A model generated the notes under the pieces. The model made no database searches and was not told the origin of the DNA. It saw only the letters and a program-made list of their open reading frames with translations. Positions 54,156 through 62,819 of a stretch of DNA of 64,000 nt are shown here, in pieces. Source of the DNA: CAVUQH01 sp963774445 (GTDB lineage Bacteria; Myxococcota_A; Polyangia; Haliangiales; Haliangiaceae); contig CAVZFC010000019.1 in assembly GCA_963774445.1 (NCBI GenBank), forward strand, positions 1,240,001-1,304,000. Direction: 5' to 3'. How positions within the stretch are numbered: position 1 is the stretch's first letter; each line of letters opens with the position of its first letter. The position numbers and the translations under genes are program-made.

Positions 54156-55088
54156 CTAGCTGGGGTTCGAGGTGCGGCGCAGGTGGGCGATGAGGTCGGT
54201 GTGGACGCTCTTCACCGCGTTCTCGATCGCTTCGTGCTGCAGCTCGGGCAGGTACTTGGCGCGGAAGGTGGCGCGCGGCACCTGGACCTTGGCGCCGCCG
54301 GTCAGGAACGACAGCATCTTGCCGCGCTCGTTGGAGATGGTGACGTGAATCTCGCACTCGATCTCGACCCACTTGCCGCGGGCGACGCGGTCGAGCTTGG
54401 TGATCGACAGGTCGATCGAGTTGTGCGCCAGCCCCAGCGACTCGGCCTCGCCCTGGCTCAGGGTGACGTCGGCCTGCGCGCGCAGCTCGCGCAGCATGAA
54501 GCCGCGCATCTGCTCGGCGCGGCGCTTGCGCAGCGCTTTGGTCGCGCGGCCGTGAGACTCGTCGGCGGTCGAGTGCATGGCGATGAACAGCGTCGGCTCG
54601 GGACCGATCCGTTGGGGTTGGTTGCCGAAGCCGGCGTGGCGCGTCCGGCGCGACGAGCGCCGCGAGCTGCGGCGCGCCGTCCGGCGCGACGAGGCGCGGT
54701 CGTTGCGAATGCTGGCGACCGCTTCGACGGCGCGCTTGCGCACCAGCGCGTCGTGGTCGCGCGTGGCCCGCTGCAGCGCCGGCAGCGCGGCGTCGCTGCC
54801 CAGGTAGCCCAGCGCGGTGGCGGCGACGGCGCGGACCACGCGGTTGTCGTCATCGAGCGCGTGGACCAGCGGCTTGAGCGCGCGCGGATCTTTCAGCCGG
54901 CCCAGCGACACCGCGGCCGAGATGCGCGCCTTGGCGTTCTTGCCGTGGATCAGCGTGCGCGACAGGGTATGTACCCGATCGGCGTGCGCGGCCCCGGAGG
55001 CCAGGATCAGCGTGGCGACAAAGGCCATCGCGATGGCGACACGGCGTGCAAGGCGATCGTCGGTATGAGAGAGAGTCGTTGCTTGCAC
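54156..55088 (-). CDS. Secreted HEAT-repeat protein
   Basis: The protein has 310 residues from GTG 55088 (GTG 55109 would overlap the -10-like GATAGT at 55108-55113). After a signal peptide (VATLILASGAAHA), HEAT repeats cover about 40-115 (ARISAAVSLGRLKDPRALKPLVHAL, VRAVAATALGYLGSDAALPAL, VRKRAVEAVASI). Next is an Arg/Ser-rich run of about 25 residues (RRTARRSSRRSSRRTR), then a domain of about 170 residues (EPTLFIAMHSTAD...ALRKRRAEQMRGFMLREL...VEIECEIHVTISN) recalling LpoB/CsgG-like periplasmic folds. Role unknown; possible scaffold at the envelope. Confidence 0.75.
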   Translation of the reverse strand: MQATTLSHTDDRLARRVAIAMAFVATLILASGAAHADRVHTLSRTLIHGKNAKARISAAVSLGRLKDPRALKPLVHALDDDNRVVRAVAATALGYLGSDAALPALQRATRDHDALVRKRAVEAVASIRNDRASSRRTARRSSRRSSRRTRHAGFGNQPQRIGPEPTLFIAMHSTADESHGRATKALRKRRAEQMRGFMLRELRAQADVTLSQGEAESLGLAHNSIDLSITKLDRVARGKWVEIECEIHVTISNERGKMLSFLTGGAKVQVPRATFRAKYLPELQHEAIENAVKSVHTDLIAHLRRTSNPS

Positions 55089-55281
55089 GTTCGTTCGCCC
55101 GGGCTCCACTATCGATTAAGACAGCTCGAGTCGTGGTTCGTCAATCTTTCGCACGATCGCCACCGCTGACCGTCCACGCTTCGCGCACTTGCCGGATTTT
55201 GCGGTACCCTACTCTCCGGATTTCGGAGGGGTGTGGGCTGCAGACCTACTCGGTCGGACACGTCCGGAGTACGAACTCGCG

Positions 55282-56157
55282 ATGACCACGAAACGATCGA
55301 GCTCGGACAACACGATCGCCGCCGCGGGTGCCGCGTTCGCGTTGCTCGTCGGCGTGCTCCTGTTCTACGTCCGCTTCTGCGGCGAGCCGGCGGTTCCCGC
55401 ACGGCCTGCCGAGCGACCGCTGATGGCCGTGGACACCGCGCACGCGACCGAGTCGCTCGACGCCAGCCGCGAGGTATTTCGCCAGCGCATCAAGTCGGAC
55501 GCCAAGCGCTATCGCCTGTCGGCGGCGCCGACCCTGGAGGAGCTCGGGCAGCCGTTTCCGCACCAGGAGTTGACCCGGCGGATCTCGCTTCACCCGGGCA
55601 AGGGCGGTCCGGTCGAGGTGGCCGGTCTCCGCCTGCAGGCGATTCGTCAGGGCCACGTTCTGGCGCTGCGCATCGAGAACCTGGGTGACACGCCGGTCGC
55701 CTACCGCGTCGATACTCGCCCGGCGCTCGGTCACCGGGCCTGCCGTCGCAAGGAGACACTGCCGCTCAACGCCATGGCCCTGCGCGAGGCCGGCGATCCG
55801 GCGGCGGTGGCGGTGCGCAGCGAATGCGTCTACAAGCGCGGCAAAGGCCTCGTGATCACGCGGGTCGAGACGGTTCAGCTGCCGGCGCTGTCGTACTATT
55901 ACGTCAGCCGACTGCAGCCCTCGAGCGTCGGCCTGACCGGAGACGCGGTGCGCGGGCACCGGTCGCCGGAGGGGACCCCCTGTCAGCGCAGCCTCTCTAC
56001 GGTTCTCGAGGGCCAGATGCGCAGTGGGCAGACCCGCTGGCGGGATCTGATCGACTTCTACGCCCGGCACTCGTGTGAGGCGTACCGATTTCCCAATAAA
56101 TACAAGGCTGTGAAGCCAGGCGAACAGCTCGAGCTGCCGGCCGTCCAGCCCGAGTAG
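55282..56157 (+). CDS. Membrane-anchored protein of unknown function
   Basis: The protein has 291 residues from ATG 55282 (GGAG 12 bases upstream). A single N-terminal helix (IAAAGAAFALLVGVLLFYVRFC) anchors a periplasmic part with beta-rich motifs (GHVLALRIENLGDTPVAYRV) and several Cys (FCGE, HRACR, SECVYK, TPCQRS, HSCEAY). It ends near PAVQPE. An earlier ATG at 55189 would lie in a region with TACCCT/TACTCT promoter-like sequence and add poor content. No family recognised. Confidence 0.7.
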   Translation: MTTKRSSSDNTIAAAGAAFALLVGVLLFYVRFCGEPAVPARPAERPLMAVDTAHATESLDASREVFRQRIKSDAKRYRLSAAPTLEELGQPFPHQELTRRISLHPGKGGPVEVAGLRLQAIRQGHVLALRIENLGDTPVAYRVDTRPALGHRACRRKETLPLNAMALREAGDPAAVAVRSECVYKRGKGLVITRVETVQLPALSYYYVSRLQPSSVGLTGDAVRGHRSPEGTPCQRSLSTVLEGQMRSGQTRWRDLIDFYARHSCEAYRFPNKYKAVKPGEQLELPAVQPE

Positions 56158-56283
56158 GCGCCAGACCCGCGACGAAAGGGGAAGCGATATCAAGCGTTTG
56201 GCACTTGCATCGCGCCGAGCGGCTCTTGTAAAGTTTCCACAACGTTACGGACTTTCGTCCGCCCTACACCATTGCGAAGCATC

Positions 56284-56619
56284 GTGACCAAGTCCGAGCT
56301 CATCGAGCGGGTTGCCGAGCAGCTCAAGCTCCCGAACGGCAAGGCCGAGCAGATCGTCAACACCATCTTCGACTCGATGGTGAAGGCGCTGCAGGACGGC
56401 GAAGGTATCGAGATCCGCGGCTTTGGCAGCTTCACCGTCCGCCAGTACAAGGCGTACGAGGGGCGCAACCCGCGGACCGGCGAGACCGTCTACGTCGCTC
56501 CCAAGCGGCTGCCGTTCTTCAAGGTCGGTAAAGACCTGAGGGAGCGCGTGAACGCCTACTTCCAGCGCGAGCAGTCCAGCGAGCGCGGGGGCGTGAGCGA
56601 TCTCGGCGACCTGGGCTGA
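56284..56619 (+). CDS. ihfB: Integration host factor beta subunit (HU/IHF family)
   Basis: The protein has 111 residues. TKSELIERVAEQLKLPNGKA is the IHF-beta N-terminus, followed by IEIRGFGSFTVRQY, the DNA-binding arm with the conserved Pro (GRNPRTGETVYV) and PFFKVGKDLRERVN. The last 15 residues (QSSERGGVSDLGDLG) are an extension beyond the usual end. GTG 56284 gives the family start; a TTG at 56272 would add four. It bends DNA and helps sigma-54 activation, recombination and chromosome packing, so it could serve the NtrC-type regulator at 36 kb. A GGAC-TTTC-GTCC hairpin lies in its leader. Confidence 0.93.
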   Translation: MTKSELIERVAEQLKLPNGKAEQIVNTIFDSMVKALQDGEGIEIRGFGSFTVRQYKAYEGRNPRTGETVYVAPKRLPFFKVGKDLRERVNAYFQREQSSERGGVSDLGDLG

Positions 56620-56631
56620 TCGTGCTCGGTT

Positions 56632-58558
56632 TCAGTGACTGCAGACGACGAGCCCTGAACGGCCGTCGACCAGGATTGGTGCGCCCTGGCGCAGCCCGTC
56701 AGCGACGCCGCGGGCGCCGACCACGCACGGGATCCCCAGCTCGCGCGCCAGCGCGGCGGCGTGGCCGAGGGCCCCGCCGTGCTCGCACACCAGCGCCACC
56801 GCGCCGCCGAGCAGCACCGCGGACGCCGGGCTGACGGCGCGGGCCACCGCCACCGCCCCCGCCGGTACCGGGGAGCGGGCGCCCGGCTCGAGCACGAACG
56901 CCGGCCCGCGAGCGCGGCCCCCGCTTCCGCGGCCGCGGAAGACGCCGCTGGCCAGGACCGGCTCGTCGTCGGGGCGGCCGTCGCGGATCACCAGCGGCAT
57001 GCGATAGGTCGCCTGCGCGGCGCGGCGCGCGCGGGCGTTGCGCGCCGTCTCGGTGATGGCGCCTGCCGGCAGTCGCGCCGCGTCGCCCAGCGACACGTAG
57101 AAGATGTCGTCGGGATCGTCGAGCCCCAGCGCGCGCGCCCGCGCGAGCAGCGCCCGGCGCACCAGCGCCTGGGCGCGGGCGTAGTAGAGGTCGTCTTCCT
57201 CGCCGATCGCCATGGCGGCCGCGGCGACCGAGTCGGCCTGGGCCGCAGCGCCGGCGCTCGCCGTGCCGCGCCGCAGCTCGACCGCGGCGTCGACGAGCGC
57301 GGGCGCCTCGGCGTACGTCGGCGCCGCTAGAATCCCACTCGGGCGCCATGGCGCCGATGCGGCTCAACAGCTCGTCGCGATCGACCTCGCCGCGGGCCGC
57401 GCGGTCGAGCCAGCCGCCCACGCCGCAACCGGTGCGCGCGGGCAGCGCGGCGTCGGCGCCAGCGCGTTTGGCGGCGGCGAGCCGCGGCGCCAGCTCGCCA
57501 GCGTAGATGCGGTAGACCTCGTCGTGGGCGGCCAGGGCGTCGTCGAGGGACGGCGCGGGCTCGCCCTCGATCGGCGCCAGCGCCGCGTCCATGCGCGCAG
57601 CCAGCTCGTCGAAGCAGCGCCACAGCTCGGCGGCAGTCGCGCTCGAGGCCGCCGGCGCCGGCGTCTCCTCGACGTAGAGGTAGCCGGCGATCACACCCAT
57701 GCGCGCGGGCGCCAGGCCGGCGGCGTCGACGCGCGCCACCAGCGCGGCGTGGGCCGGCGACAGCGGATCCGGGTTGTGCGTGGCGTCCCATCGCCACACG
57801 CCCGTGGGCGCACCGGCCAGCGCGCGCGGCGGTAGCGGGCGGCGGCGCGCCTCGGGCGGCGGGTGGACGATCGGCCGCGCCTGCACCAGCACGAAGCGAT
57901 CGCCGGTGAAGACCCACTCGACGTCGGCGCCGCCGCCAGCGTCGATGGCGCGCTCGGCGGCGAGCGCGAGCGACACCAGGGTGCGCAGCTCGCTCGGCCC
58001 GAGCGGCAACGCCGGGTCGAGGTCGATCGGCTCGCCGGCTCGCGTGGTCTCGGCGGCGCGAGCGCCGGGAGCACACTCGACGCGCGCGCGGTCGGCGTCC
58101 GGATCGCCCGGCAGGCGGGTGTAGACCACGCCGCGCACGCCGCCCAGCTGCTCCTGCACCAGCACCGCCATGCCGCCCGCGGCCAGCCCGCGCGCGCGTG
58201 CGTAGGCCCGCGCGGCGTCGCTGTGAGCCGAGGCCCAGACCGCGCGCACCGCCGCCGCCACGCCGTCCGGGCCGACGTCGCGCACCGATTCGTAGATCCC
58301 GGGGGCCGCGCCGCCGGCGGCGTCTTCCCCGGCGGCCGACGAGCGGACCACCAGCGGCGCCGTCAGCGCGGCCGCGCGGGCCACCGCGGGGCCGACGTCG
58401 CCGCTCTCCCAAGCCTGCGAAAGCAGAACGAATCCGCGCGGTACTGGCAGGTTGGCGCGGGCCAGCGCGACCAGGTTGGCCGCCTTGCCGCCGATCTCGG
58501 CGCGTGGGCGCGGCGCACCCACCAACTCCGACATCGAAACGACGATTTCGCGGTCCAC
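56632..58558 (-). pseudogene. PEP synthase/PEP-utilising-like enzyme, broken by a +1 frameshift
   Basis: The first frame (GTG 58558 or ATG 58534) has the ATP-grasp N-terminal domain (EIGGKAANLVALARANLPVP, VVRSSAAGEDAAGGAAPGIY, VLVQEQLGGVRGVVYTR, VEWVFTGDRFVLVQARPIV). The second ends with the swivelling His domain (CEHGGALGHAAALARELGIPCVVG, catalytic His). The frame breaks at 57331-57332 (plus-strand AA): removing one A restores EWDLAAPTYAEAP. The joined protein is about 641 residues, shorter than PEP synthase and nearer to rifampicin-phosphotransferase-like ATP-grasp/His enzymes. It would transfer phosphate from ATP to an unknown acceptor. Divergent promoter shared with the 3D-domain gene. 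Confidence 0.85.
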
Positions 58559-58569
58559 GGTCCTGTTGA

Positions 58570-58576
58570 TACAATA
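58570..58576. promoter_or_regulatory. Overlapping divergent -10 elements
   Basis: TACAAT on the plus strand (58570-58575) lies eight bases before GTG 58584, with TTCGCG 17 bases upstream. TATTGT on the minus strand (58576-58571) lies 12 bases before GTG 58558. The two -10s occupy the same seven base pairs, so only one polymerase can open them at a time. Confidence 0.5.
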
Positions 58577-58583
58577 TCTGTTC

Positions 58584-59378
58584 GTGGGCCGCCCGCTCGT
58601 CGCAGTATCCGTTGCCGCGGTGGCCGTCGTCGCCGTGGCCAGCCAATCTGCCCGGGCCAATCGGCCCAGGCGGGCGAGCACCGTCAAGAGCCGGGCCGTC
58701 AGCGCCTTCCGCCCCGACCTGAAAGAGGTCTCCAAGCTGACCAAGGAGGCGCTCCTGGTCTCGGACAAGCGGCCGGCGCTGGGCAAGAACAAGCTGGTCG
58801 GCGGCTACCCGCTGGTCAACGACAAAGGCTTCGCCCTGCGCTTCTACTGGCTGGCGATGCAGGACCGCCACGACGACGACTACGACGACGAAGAGCTCGA
58901 CGTCTACACCGAGGACGGCTTCTACCTGGGCACCTTTGCCGACAGCTTCGTCCACGCCCTGCGCCTGGAGGGCACCGGGCTGCTCAACGACGGCCGCGTG
59001 CTCAACTACGCCGGTCGCTGTGCCTATGGCGTCGGCACCTGCTTCCATCAGCTGGACAAGTCAACCCACCCGTTCGGCCGCGGCGCCGGACGGCGGCCGC
59101 TGATCCCGTTCAAGTCGGTGGCCATCGATCCGCGTGTCGTGCCGATCGGCGAGCCGCTGTACATCCCCGAGCTCGACGGTCTGCGCATGCCAGACGGATC
59201 GATTCACGACGGCTGCGTCCGCGCCGACGACACCGGTGGCGGCATCAAGAAGCACAAGATGGACTTCTTCGTGGTCTCCTACGGGAACTTCCGCTACCTG
59301 CTCCGCGAGATGCCCGACGCCGGTTGGATCACCCCGTACATCGAAGAGCCGCGCTGCGACTACCTGCGCCAGCGCTGA
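58584..59378 (+). CDS. Secreted 3D-domain protein
   Basis: The protein has 264 residues. A signal peptide (VGRPLVAVSVAAVAVVAVAS) leads to a basic segment and a 3D domain. Visible are GRCAYGVGTCFHQLD, FKSVAIDPRVVPIGEPLYIP, and GCVRADDTGGGIKKHKMDFFV with the three Asp that name the domain (the MltA-type active site Asp included). Related proteins cleave or bind peptidoglycan in the periplasm. GTG was chosen because TACAAT ends eight bases upstream; the open frame to 58452 crosses the divergent promoter. Confidence 0.85.
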   Translation: MGRPLVAVSVAAVAVVAVASQSARANRPRRASTVKSRAVSAFRPDLKEVSKLTKEALLVSDKRPALGKNKLVGGYPLVNDKGFALRFYWLAMQDRHDDDYDDEELDVYTEDGFYLGTFADSFVHALRLEGTGLLNDGRVLNYAGRCAYGVGTCFHQLDKSTHPFGRGAGRRPLIPFKSVAIDPRVVPIGEPLYIPELDGLRMPDGSIHDGCVRADDTGGGIKKHKMDFFVVSYGNFRYLLREMPDAGWITPYIEEPRCDYLRQR

Positions 59379-59412
59379 GCGGGCGCGGCGCCAACTGTGC
59401 TAGAACCGCGCC

Positions 59413-59862
59413 GTGCGCGCGCTGTTCCTCGGCCAGACCGTCGATGCCATCGAGGCCGCGCTCGCGGGTGCGGGCGCCGCTGGTCGGGTCGGCGTCATCG
59501 ACTGGCCAAAGCTCGGCGCCCGTCTCGGCGAGCGCGGGCGTGAGGTCCTGACAATCGCGGGCAAGCCGCGGTCGCTGCGCCGGGTCGCGGGGGCGCGGCT
59601 GTACGGCGACATCACCCGGCTGCCGCTGGCCGACGGCGCCCTCGGCGCCGTGGTGGCGCCGGGCGTGGGCGAGCGCGACGACTGGGAAGCCGTGCTGGGT
59701 GAGCTGTCGCGCGCGCTGGGCGACGGCGGCGCGTTGGTGATGGTCGACCGCGCGCCCGCCACCGAGCTGACCCGCCGTGCGCTGTGCGGCGGCCTGGTCA
59801 ACATCGAGCAGCGGGTCGCCGGCCGCACCGTGATCACCAGCGGCCGAGTCCTGTCCCTCTGA
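59413..59862 (+). CDS. Short methyltransferase-like protein (tentative)
   Basis: The frame gives 149 residues. A GTG start, LYGDITRLPLADGALGAVVAP and LGELSRALGDGGALVMVDRA match the later half of a class I SAM methyltransferase (acidic motif II, LPFAD-like, and motif IV/VI). The Gly-rich SAM loop is not evident, so binding may be lost or altered. TAGAAC (59401-59406) lies six bases upstream. Convergent with the PEGA/TPR gene across a hairpin. Confidence 0.6.
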   Translation: MRALFLGQTVDAIEAALAGAGAAGRVGVIDWPKLGARLGERGREVLTIAGKPRSLRRVAGARLYGDITRLPLADGALGAVVAPGVGERDDWEAVLGELSRALGDGGALVMVDRAPATELTRRALCGGLVNIEQRVAGRTVITSGRVLSL

Positions 59863-59877
59863 TCGCGGCTAGCCGGG

Positions 59878-59901
59878 CCAGGGCGCGGAGCGACGCCCTG
59901 G
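59878..59901. terminator. Hairpin between convergent genes
   Basis: CCAGGGCG (59878-59885) pairs perfectly with CGCCCTGG (59894-59901) around CGGAGCGA, exactly between the gene ends at 59862 and 59902. It could terminate both. The loop sequence resembles the dispersed GGAGCG element. No T-run. Confidence 0.5.
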
Positions 59902-61113
59902 TCAGCCGCCGAAGCGGAAGACGATGCCGCCGACCAGCGGAATGCCCAGGCGCGGCTGATCCATCGGCGGGGTGTCGAGGCGGACGTGGACGTCGATCTC
60001 GAGGAAGTAGTCGAGCGCGTAGCGAAGCCGCGGGTTCTTGCGCGGGATCGAGAACAGCACGCCGGCGCCGCCCTCGAGCAGGGTGAGCCGGTCGTCGCCG
60101 GTGGCGGTGCCCTTGCCGCCCATGATCGACGCGCGCAGGTACGGGCGCACCTTGCCGGTGGCGATGTAGATCCGCGCGCCGGCGCCAACGCCGGCGCCGC
60201 CGGCGCCGCCCAGGGCGCCGAAAAAGGCGTTGAGCTCGAACCGGTTGGAGCCGCTGCGCCAGCCGAGGTCGAGCAGGTAGCGGGCGCCGCTGCCGGTGAC
60301 GTCGAAGCCGAGCGACCAGCCGAACAGGAACTTGGCGCTCTCGGCCGGCGGTGGCGGCTCACCGCCGACGTGGTCGAGGACGACGCGCACCTGGCGGCTG
60401 CCGCCCGGGGTCACCTCGACCTCGCGCTGGGTCGCGCGGTAGCCCGGCTTGCTGACCAGCAGCTGGTAGTTGCCGGCCGGCACGCTGCCGGTGTACGGGG
60501 TGTAGCCGGCGACGGCGCCGTTGATCTGCACCTCGGCGCCGTCGATGTTGGCAAAGACCATGATCACGCCGGGGCGGACCTCCAGGTCGAGGCGCACGGT
60601 GACGGCGTCGCCGTAGGAGAGGGTCACCGTCTGCGGCGGCGATCGGTGGCCGCCGCTGTCGAGAGCAAACGTGTGCTCGCCCGCCGGCAGCGACAGCTCG
60701 AGCGGCGCGGTGCCTCGGGGCTCGCCGTCGATCACCACGCGGGCGCCGGCCGGGCGGCCGACGACGTTGACCCGCGACGGGCGCGCGGCCAGCTCCTTCA
60801 GCAGCCGCTCGACCTGGGCGCGGTCGCTGGCGTCGGGTGAGCCGTCGAGGTAGCGCTGGAAATAGTCGGCGGCCGTGCGCGCGTCGCCGAGGCGCTCGTA
60901 GTTGGTGGCGATGTTGAACAGCACCGACGGGTGCGGGCTGGCGTCGTAGGCGGCCTGGTATTCGTCGATGGCGGCCTGCCAGTCCTTGCGCGCCTCGGCC
61001 TTTTCGGCGAGCGCGAAATGCTCGGCCGCCTTCTCGCGCTCATCAGCGGCGGCGGGCTGGGCCAGGATCCCGGACAGGGCCAGGGCCAGCGCGGCGATGG
61101 CGAGCGACTTCAC
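59902..61113 (-). CDS. Secreted TPR and PEGA-domain outer-membrane-like protein
   Basis: The protein has 403 residues. Signal peptide VKSLAIAALALALSGILAQP, TPR repeats (about 24-100; HFALAEKAEARKDWQAAIDEY, VLFNIATNYERLGDARTAAD), two PEGA-type domains (RVNVVGRPAGARVVIDGEPR and MVFANIDGAEVQINGAVAGY) and a C-terminal barrel-like part (FLFGWSLGFDVTGSGARYLL...IPLVGGIVFRFGG) ending in Phe-Gly-Gly. It starts three bases after the kinase gene stop, so they form an operon. It may be the outer-membrane partner of that kinase. Confidence 0.82.
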   Translation of the reverse strand: MKSLAIAALALALSGILAQPAAADEREKAAEHFALAEKAEARKDWQAAIDEYQAAYDASPHPSVLFNIATNYERLGDARTAADYFQRYLDGSPDASDRAQVERLLKELAARPSRVNVVGRPAGARVVIDGEPRGTAPLELSLPAGEHTFALDSGGHRSPPQTVTLSYGDAVTVRLDLEVRPGVIMVFANIDGAEVQINGAVAGYTPYTGSVPAGNYQLLVSKPGYRATQREVEVTPGGSRQVRVVLDHVGGEPPPPAESAKFLFGWSLGFDVTGSGARYLLDLGWRSGSNRFELNAFFGALGGAGGAGVGAGARIYIATGKVRPYLRASIMGGKGTATGDDRLTLLEGGAGVLFSIPRKNPRLRYALDYFLEIDVHVRLDTPPMDQPRLGIPLVGGIVFRFGG

Positions 61114-61116
61114 GGG

Positions 61117-62802
61117 TCAATTGTAGGGGCTGGGCTTGGACTCGAGATAGGGGTTGCGCTTCTCGTTTCCCGGCCTCGGCTCGGTCTTCTTTGGCGGCGG
61201 CGGCGGCTCGGTCTTCTTCGTCGTCGTCGGCGGCCGCGGCGGCTCGGACTTCTTCGGCGTTCGCGGCGAACGGCGCCCGCTCTTGTGCGCGACGCTGGGC
61301 TTGGCCGCGCCGGCCCGGGCCATCGCGCCGAAGAACGACTCGGTGAAGCCCTCGCGGACCTTCTTGGTCGTCTCCAGGGTCTGGTAGCCGTCGAGCTCGA
61401 GCCGCAGCACGCGCTTGCCGGCGGTGACGTCGCGCAGGGTCAGCGGCGTCTGGCCGCGCGGCGTGCCGTCGACCAGGACGCGGGCGCCCTGGGGCCTGGA
61501 GTCGATCTCGAGGATCGATTCCAGGTGCTCGACCGACGGCGCGGCCTCGGCCTGGCTCGGCGCCGGGACGGCACTCTCCTGCGGCGGCGCGGGCGCGGCC
61601 GTGCCGGTCGCCGGCTCGTCGCCGCCGCGAAGGAGCAGAGTCGCGGTCACCATCGCGCCTGCCAGCAGCACCGCGCCGCCGACGATGAAGTACGGCATCA
61701 TCGGGCGTCGTGCCGGCCGCGCGGGGGTCGCTGTCGGCGCCGCACCCACCGCCGGCCGCGCCGCCGCGTGCTTGCCCGCCGCCGGGGCGGTGCCGCTGAC
61801 GGTGGACATCGCATCCCACATACCGACCTGCAGCACCGACGGGTTGGGCAGCGCGGCGGCCATGGCGTCGGCCGATTCGAAGCGGTCGGCCGGATCCTTG
61901 GCCAGCGCCTTGAGCACCACCTGCTCGAGCACCTCGGGCAGCTGCGGGCGCAACACCCGCGGCGGCGTCGGCGGGTCGAACAGGTGCTGGGTCACCAGCT
62001 CGAGGTAGGCGTTGGCGACGAACGGCGGCCGGCCGCACAGCAGCTCGTAGAACATCACGCCGACGGCGTAGACGTCGGCCCGGTGATCGATCGACTGCTC
62101 TGCGCGCGCCTGCTCCGGCGCCATGTAGATCGGCGTGCCGACGACGGCGCCGGTCTCGGTGAGACGGACCTTGGAGTCGTGGGCGTCGATCACCTTGGAG
62201 ATGCCGAAATCCATGATCTTGACGAAGTCCGGGTTGTCGCCGCGGGCGGTCAAGAAGACGTTCTCCGGTTTCATGTCGCGGTGGACGATTCCCTTGTCGT
62301 GGGCCGCCGCGAGGCCACGCAACACCTGCCTCATGATGTGCACGACCCGGGCCGGGTGCATCGGCCCGGTCTCGATCAGCACGCGCGACAGGTCGGCTCC
62401 GTCGAGGTACTCCATGACGATGTAGGAGCGGCCGTCGTCGGCCTCGCCGATGTCGATGATGTCGACGATGTTCTCGTGGCCGATGCGGCTGGCCGTGCGC
62501 GCCTCCTGATGAAAGCGGCGCAGCACTTCGCGATCCTCGGCGTACTTGTCGAGCAGGAACTTGATCGCCACCCGCTTGTCCAGAACCACGTGGTCGGCCT
62601 CGTAGACCACGCCCATGCCGCCCTGGCCCAGCCGCGCGCGCACCAGGTAGCGGCCGCCCAGGGTCACGCCGATCAGCGGGTCGTCGGCGTGGCTGGCCTC
62701 GACGATGGCCCCACCGTTGACGGGACAGAAGCGCTCACCGCTGGGATACGGCGTCTTGCACTGCGAGCAGAAGCGCACCGGCGCCTTGATGGTAGCGCAC
62801 AT
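61117..62802 (-). CDS. Membrane Ser/Thr protein kinase with N-terminal zinc ribbon and PEGA domain
   Basis: The protein has 561 residues. An N-terminal ribbon (FCSQCKTPYPSGERFCPVNGG, one Cys short of four) precedes the kinase (about 53-315: LGQGGMGVVYEADHV, VAIK, HRDMKPENV at about 172, VKIMDFGISK, YMAPEQ). One membrane helix follows (YFIVGGAVLLAGAMVTATLL, about 367-392), then a PEGA domain (about 432-500, IDSRPQGARVLVDGTPRG). The tail is Lys/Pro/Thr-rich. All catalytic motifs are intact. It lies between the penicillin-binding protein gene (upstream, 17 bases) and the TPR/PEGA gene (downstream, 3 bases), suggesting an envelope-related operon. Confidence 0.93.
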   Translation of the reverse strand: MCATIKAPVRFCSQCKTPYPSGERFCPVNGGAIVEASHADDPLIGVTLGGRYLVRARLGQGGMGVVYEADHVVLDKRVAIKFLLDKYAEDREVLRRFHQEARTASRIGHENIVDIIDIGEADDGRSYIVMEYLDGADLSRVLIETGPMHPARVVHIMRQVLRGLAAAHDKGIVHRDMKPENVFLTARGDNPDFVKIMDFGISKVIDAHDSKVRLTETGAVVGTPIYMAPEQARAEQSIDHRADVYAVGVMFYELLCGRPPFVANAYLELVTQHLFDPPTPPRVLRPQLPEVLEQVVLKALAKDPADRFESADAMAAALPNPSVLQVGMWDAMSTVSGTAPAAGKHAAARPAVGAAPTATPARPARRPMMPYFIVGGAVLLAGAMVTATLLLRGGDEPATGTAAPAPPQESAVPAPSQAEAAPSVEHLESILEIDSRPQGARVLVDGTPRGQTPLTLRDVTAGKRVLRLELDGYQTLETTKKVREGFTESFFGAMARAGAAKPSVAHKSGRRSPRTPKKSEPPRPPTTTKKTEPPPPPKKTEPRPGNEKRNPYLESKPSPYN

Positions 62803-62819
62803 CGCCCGCGCCGCAGCCG

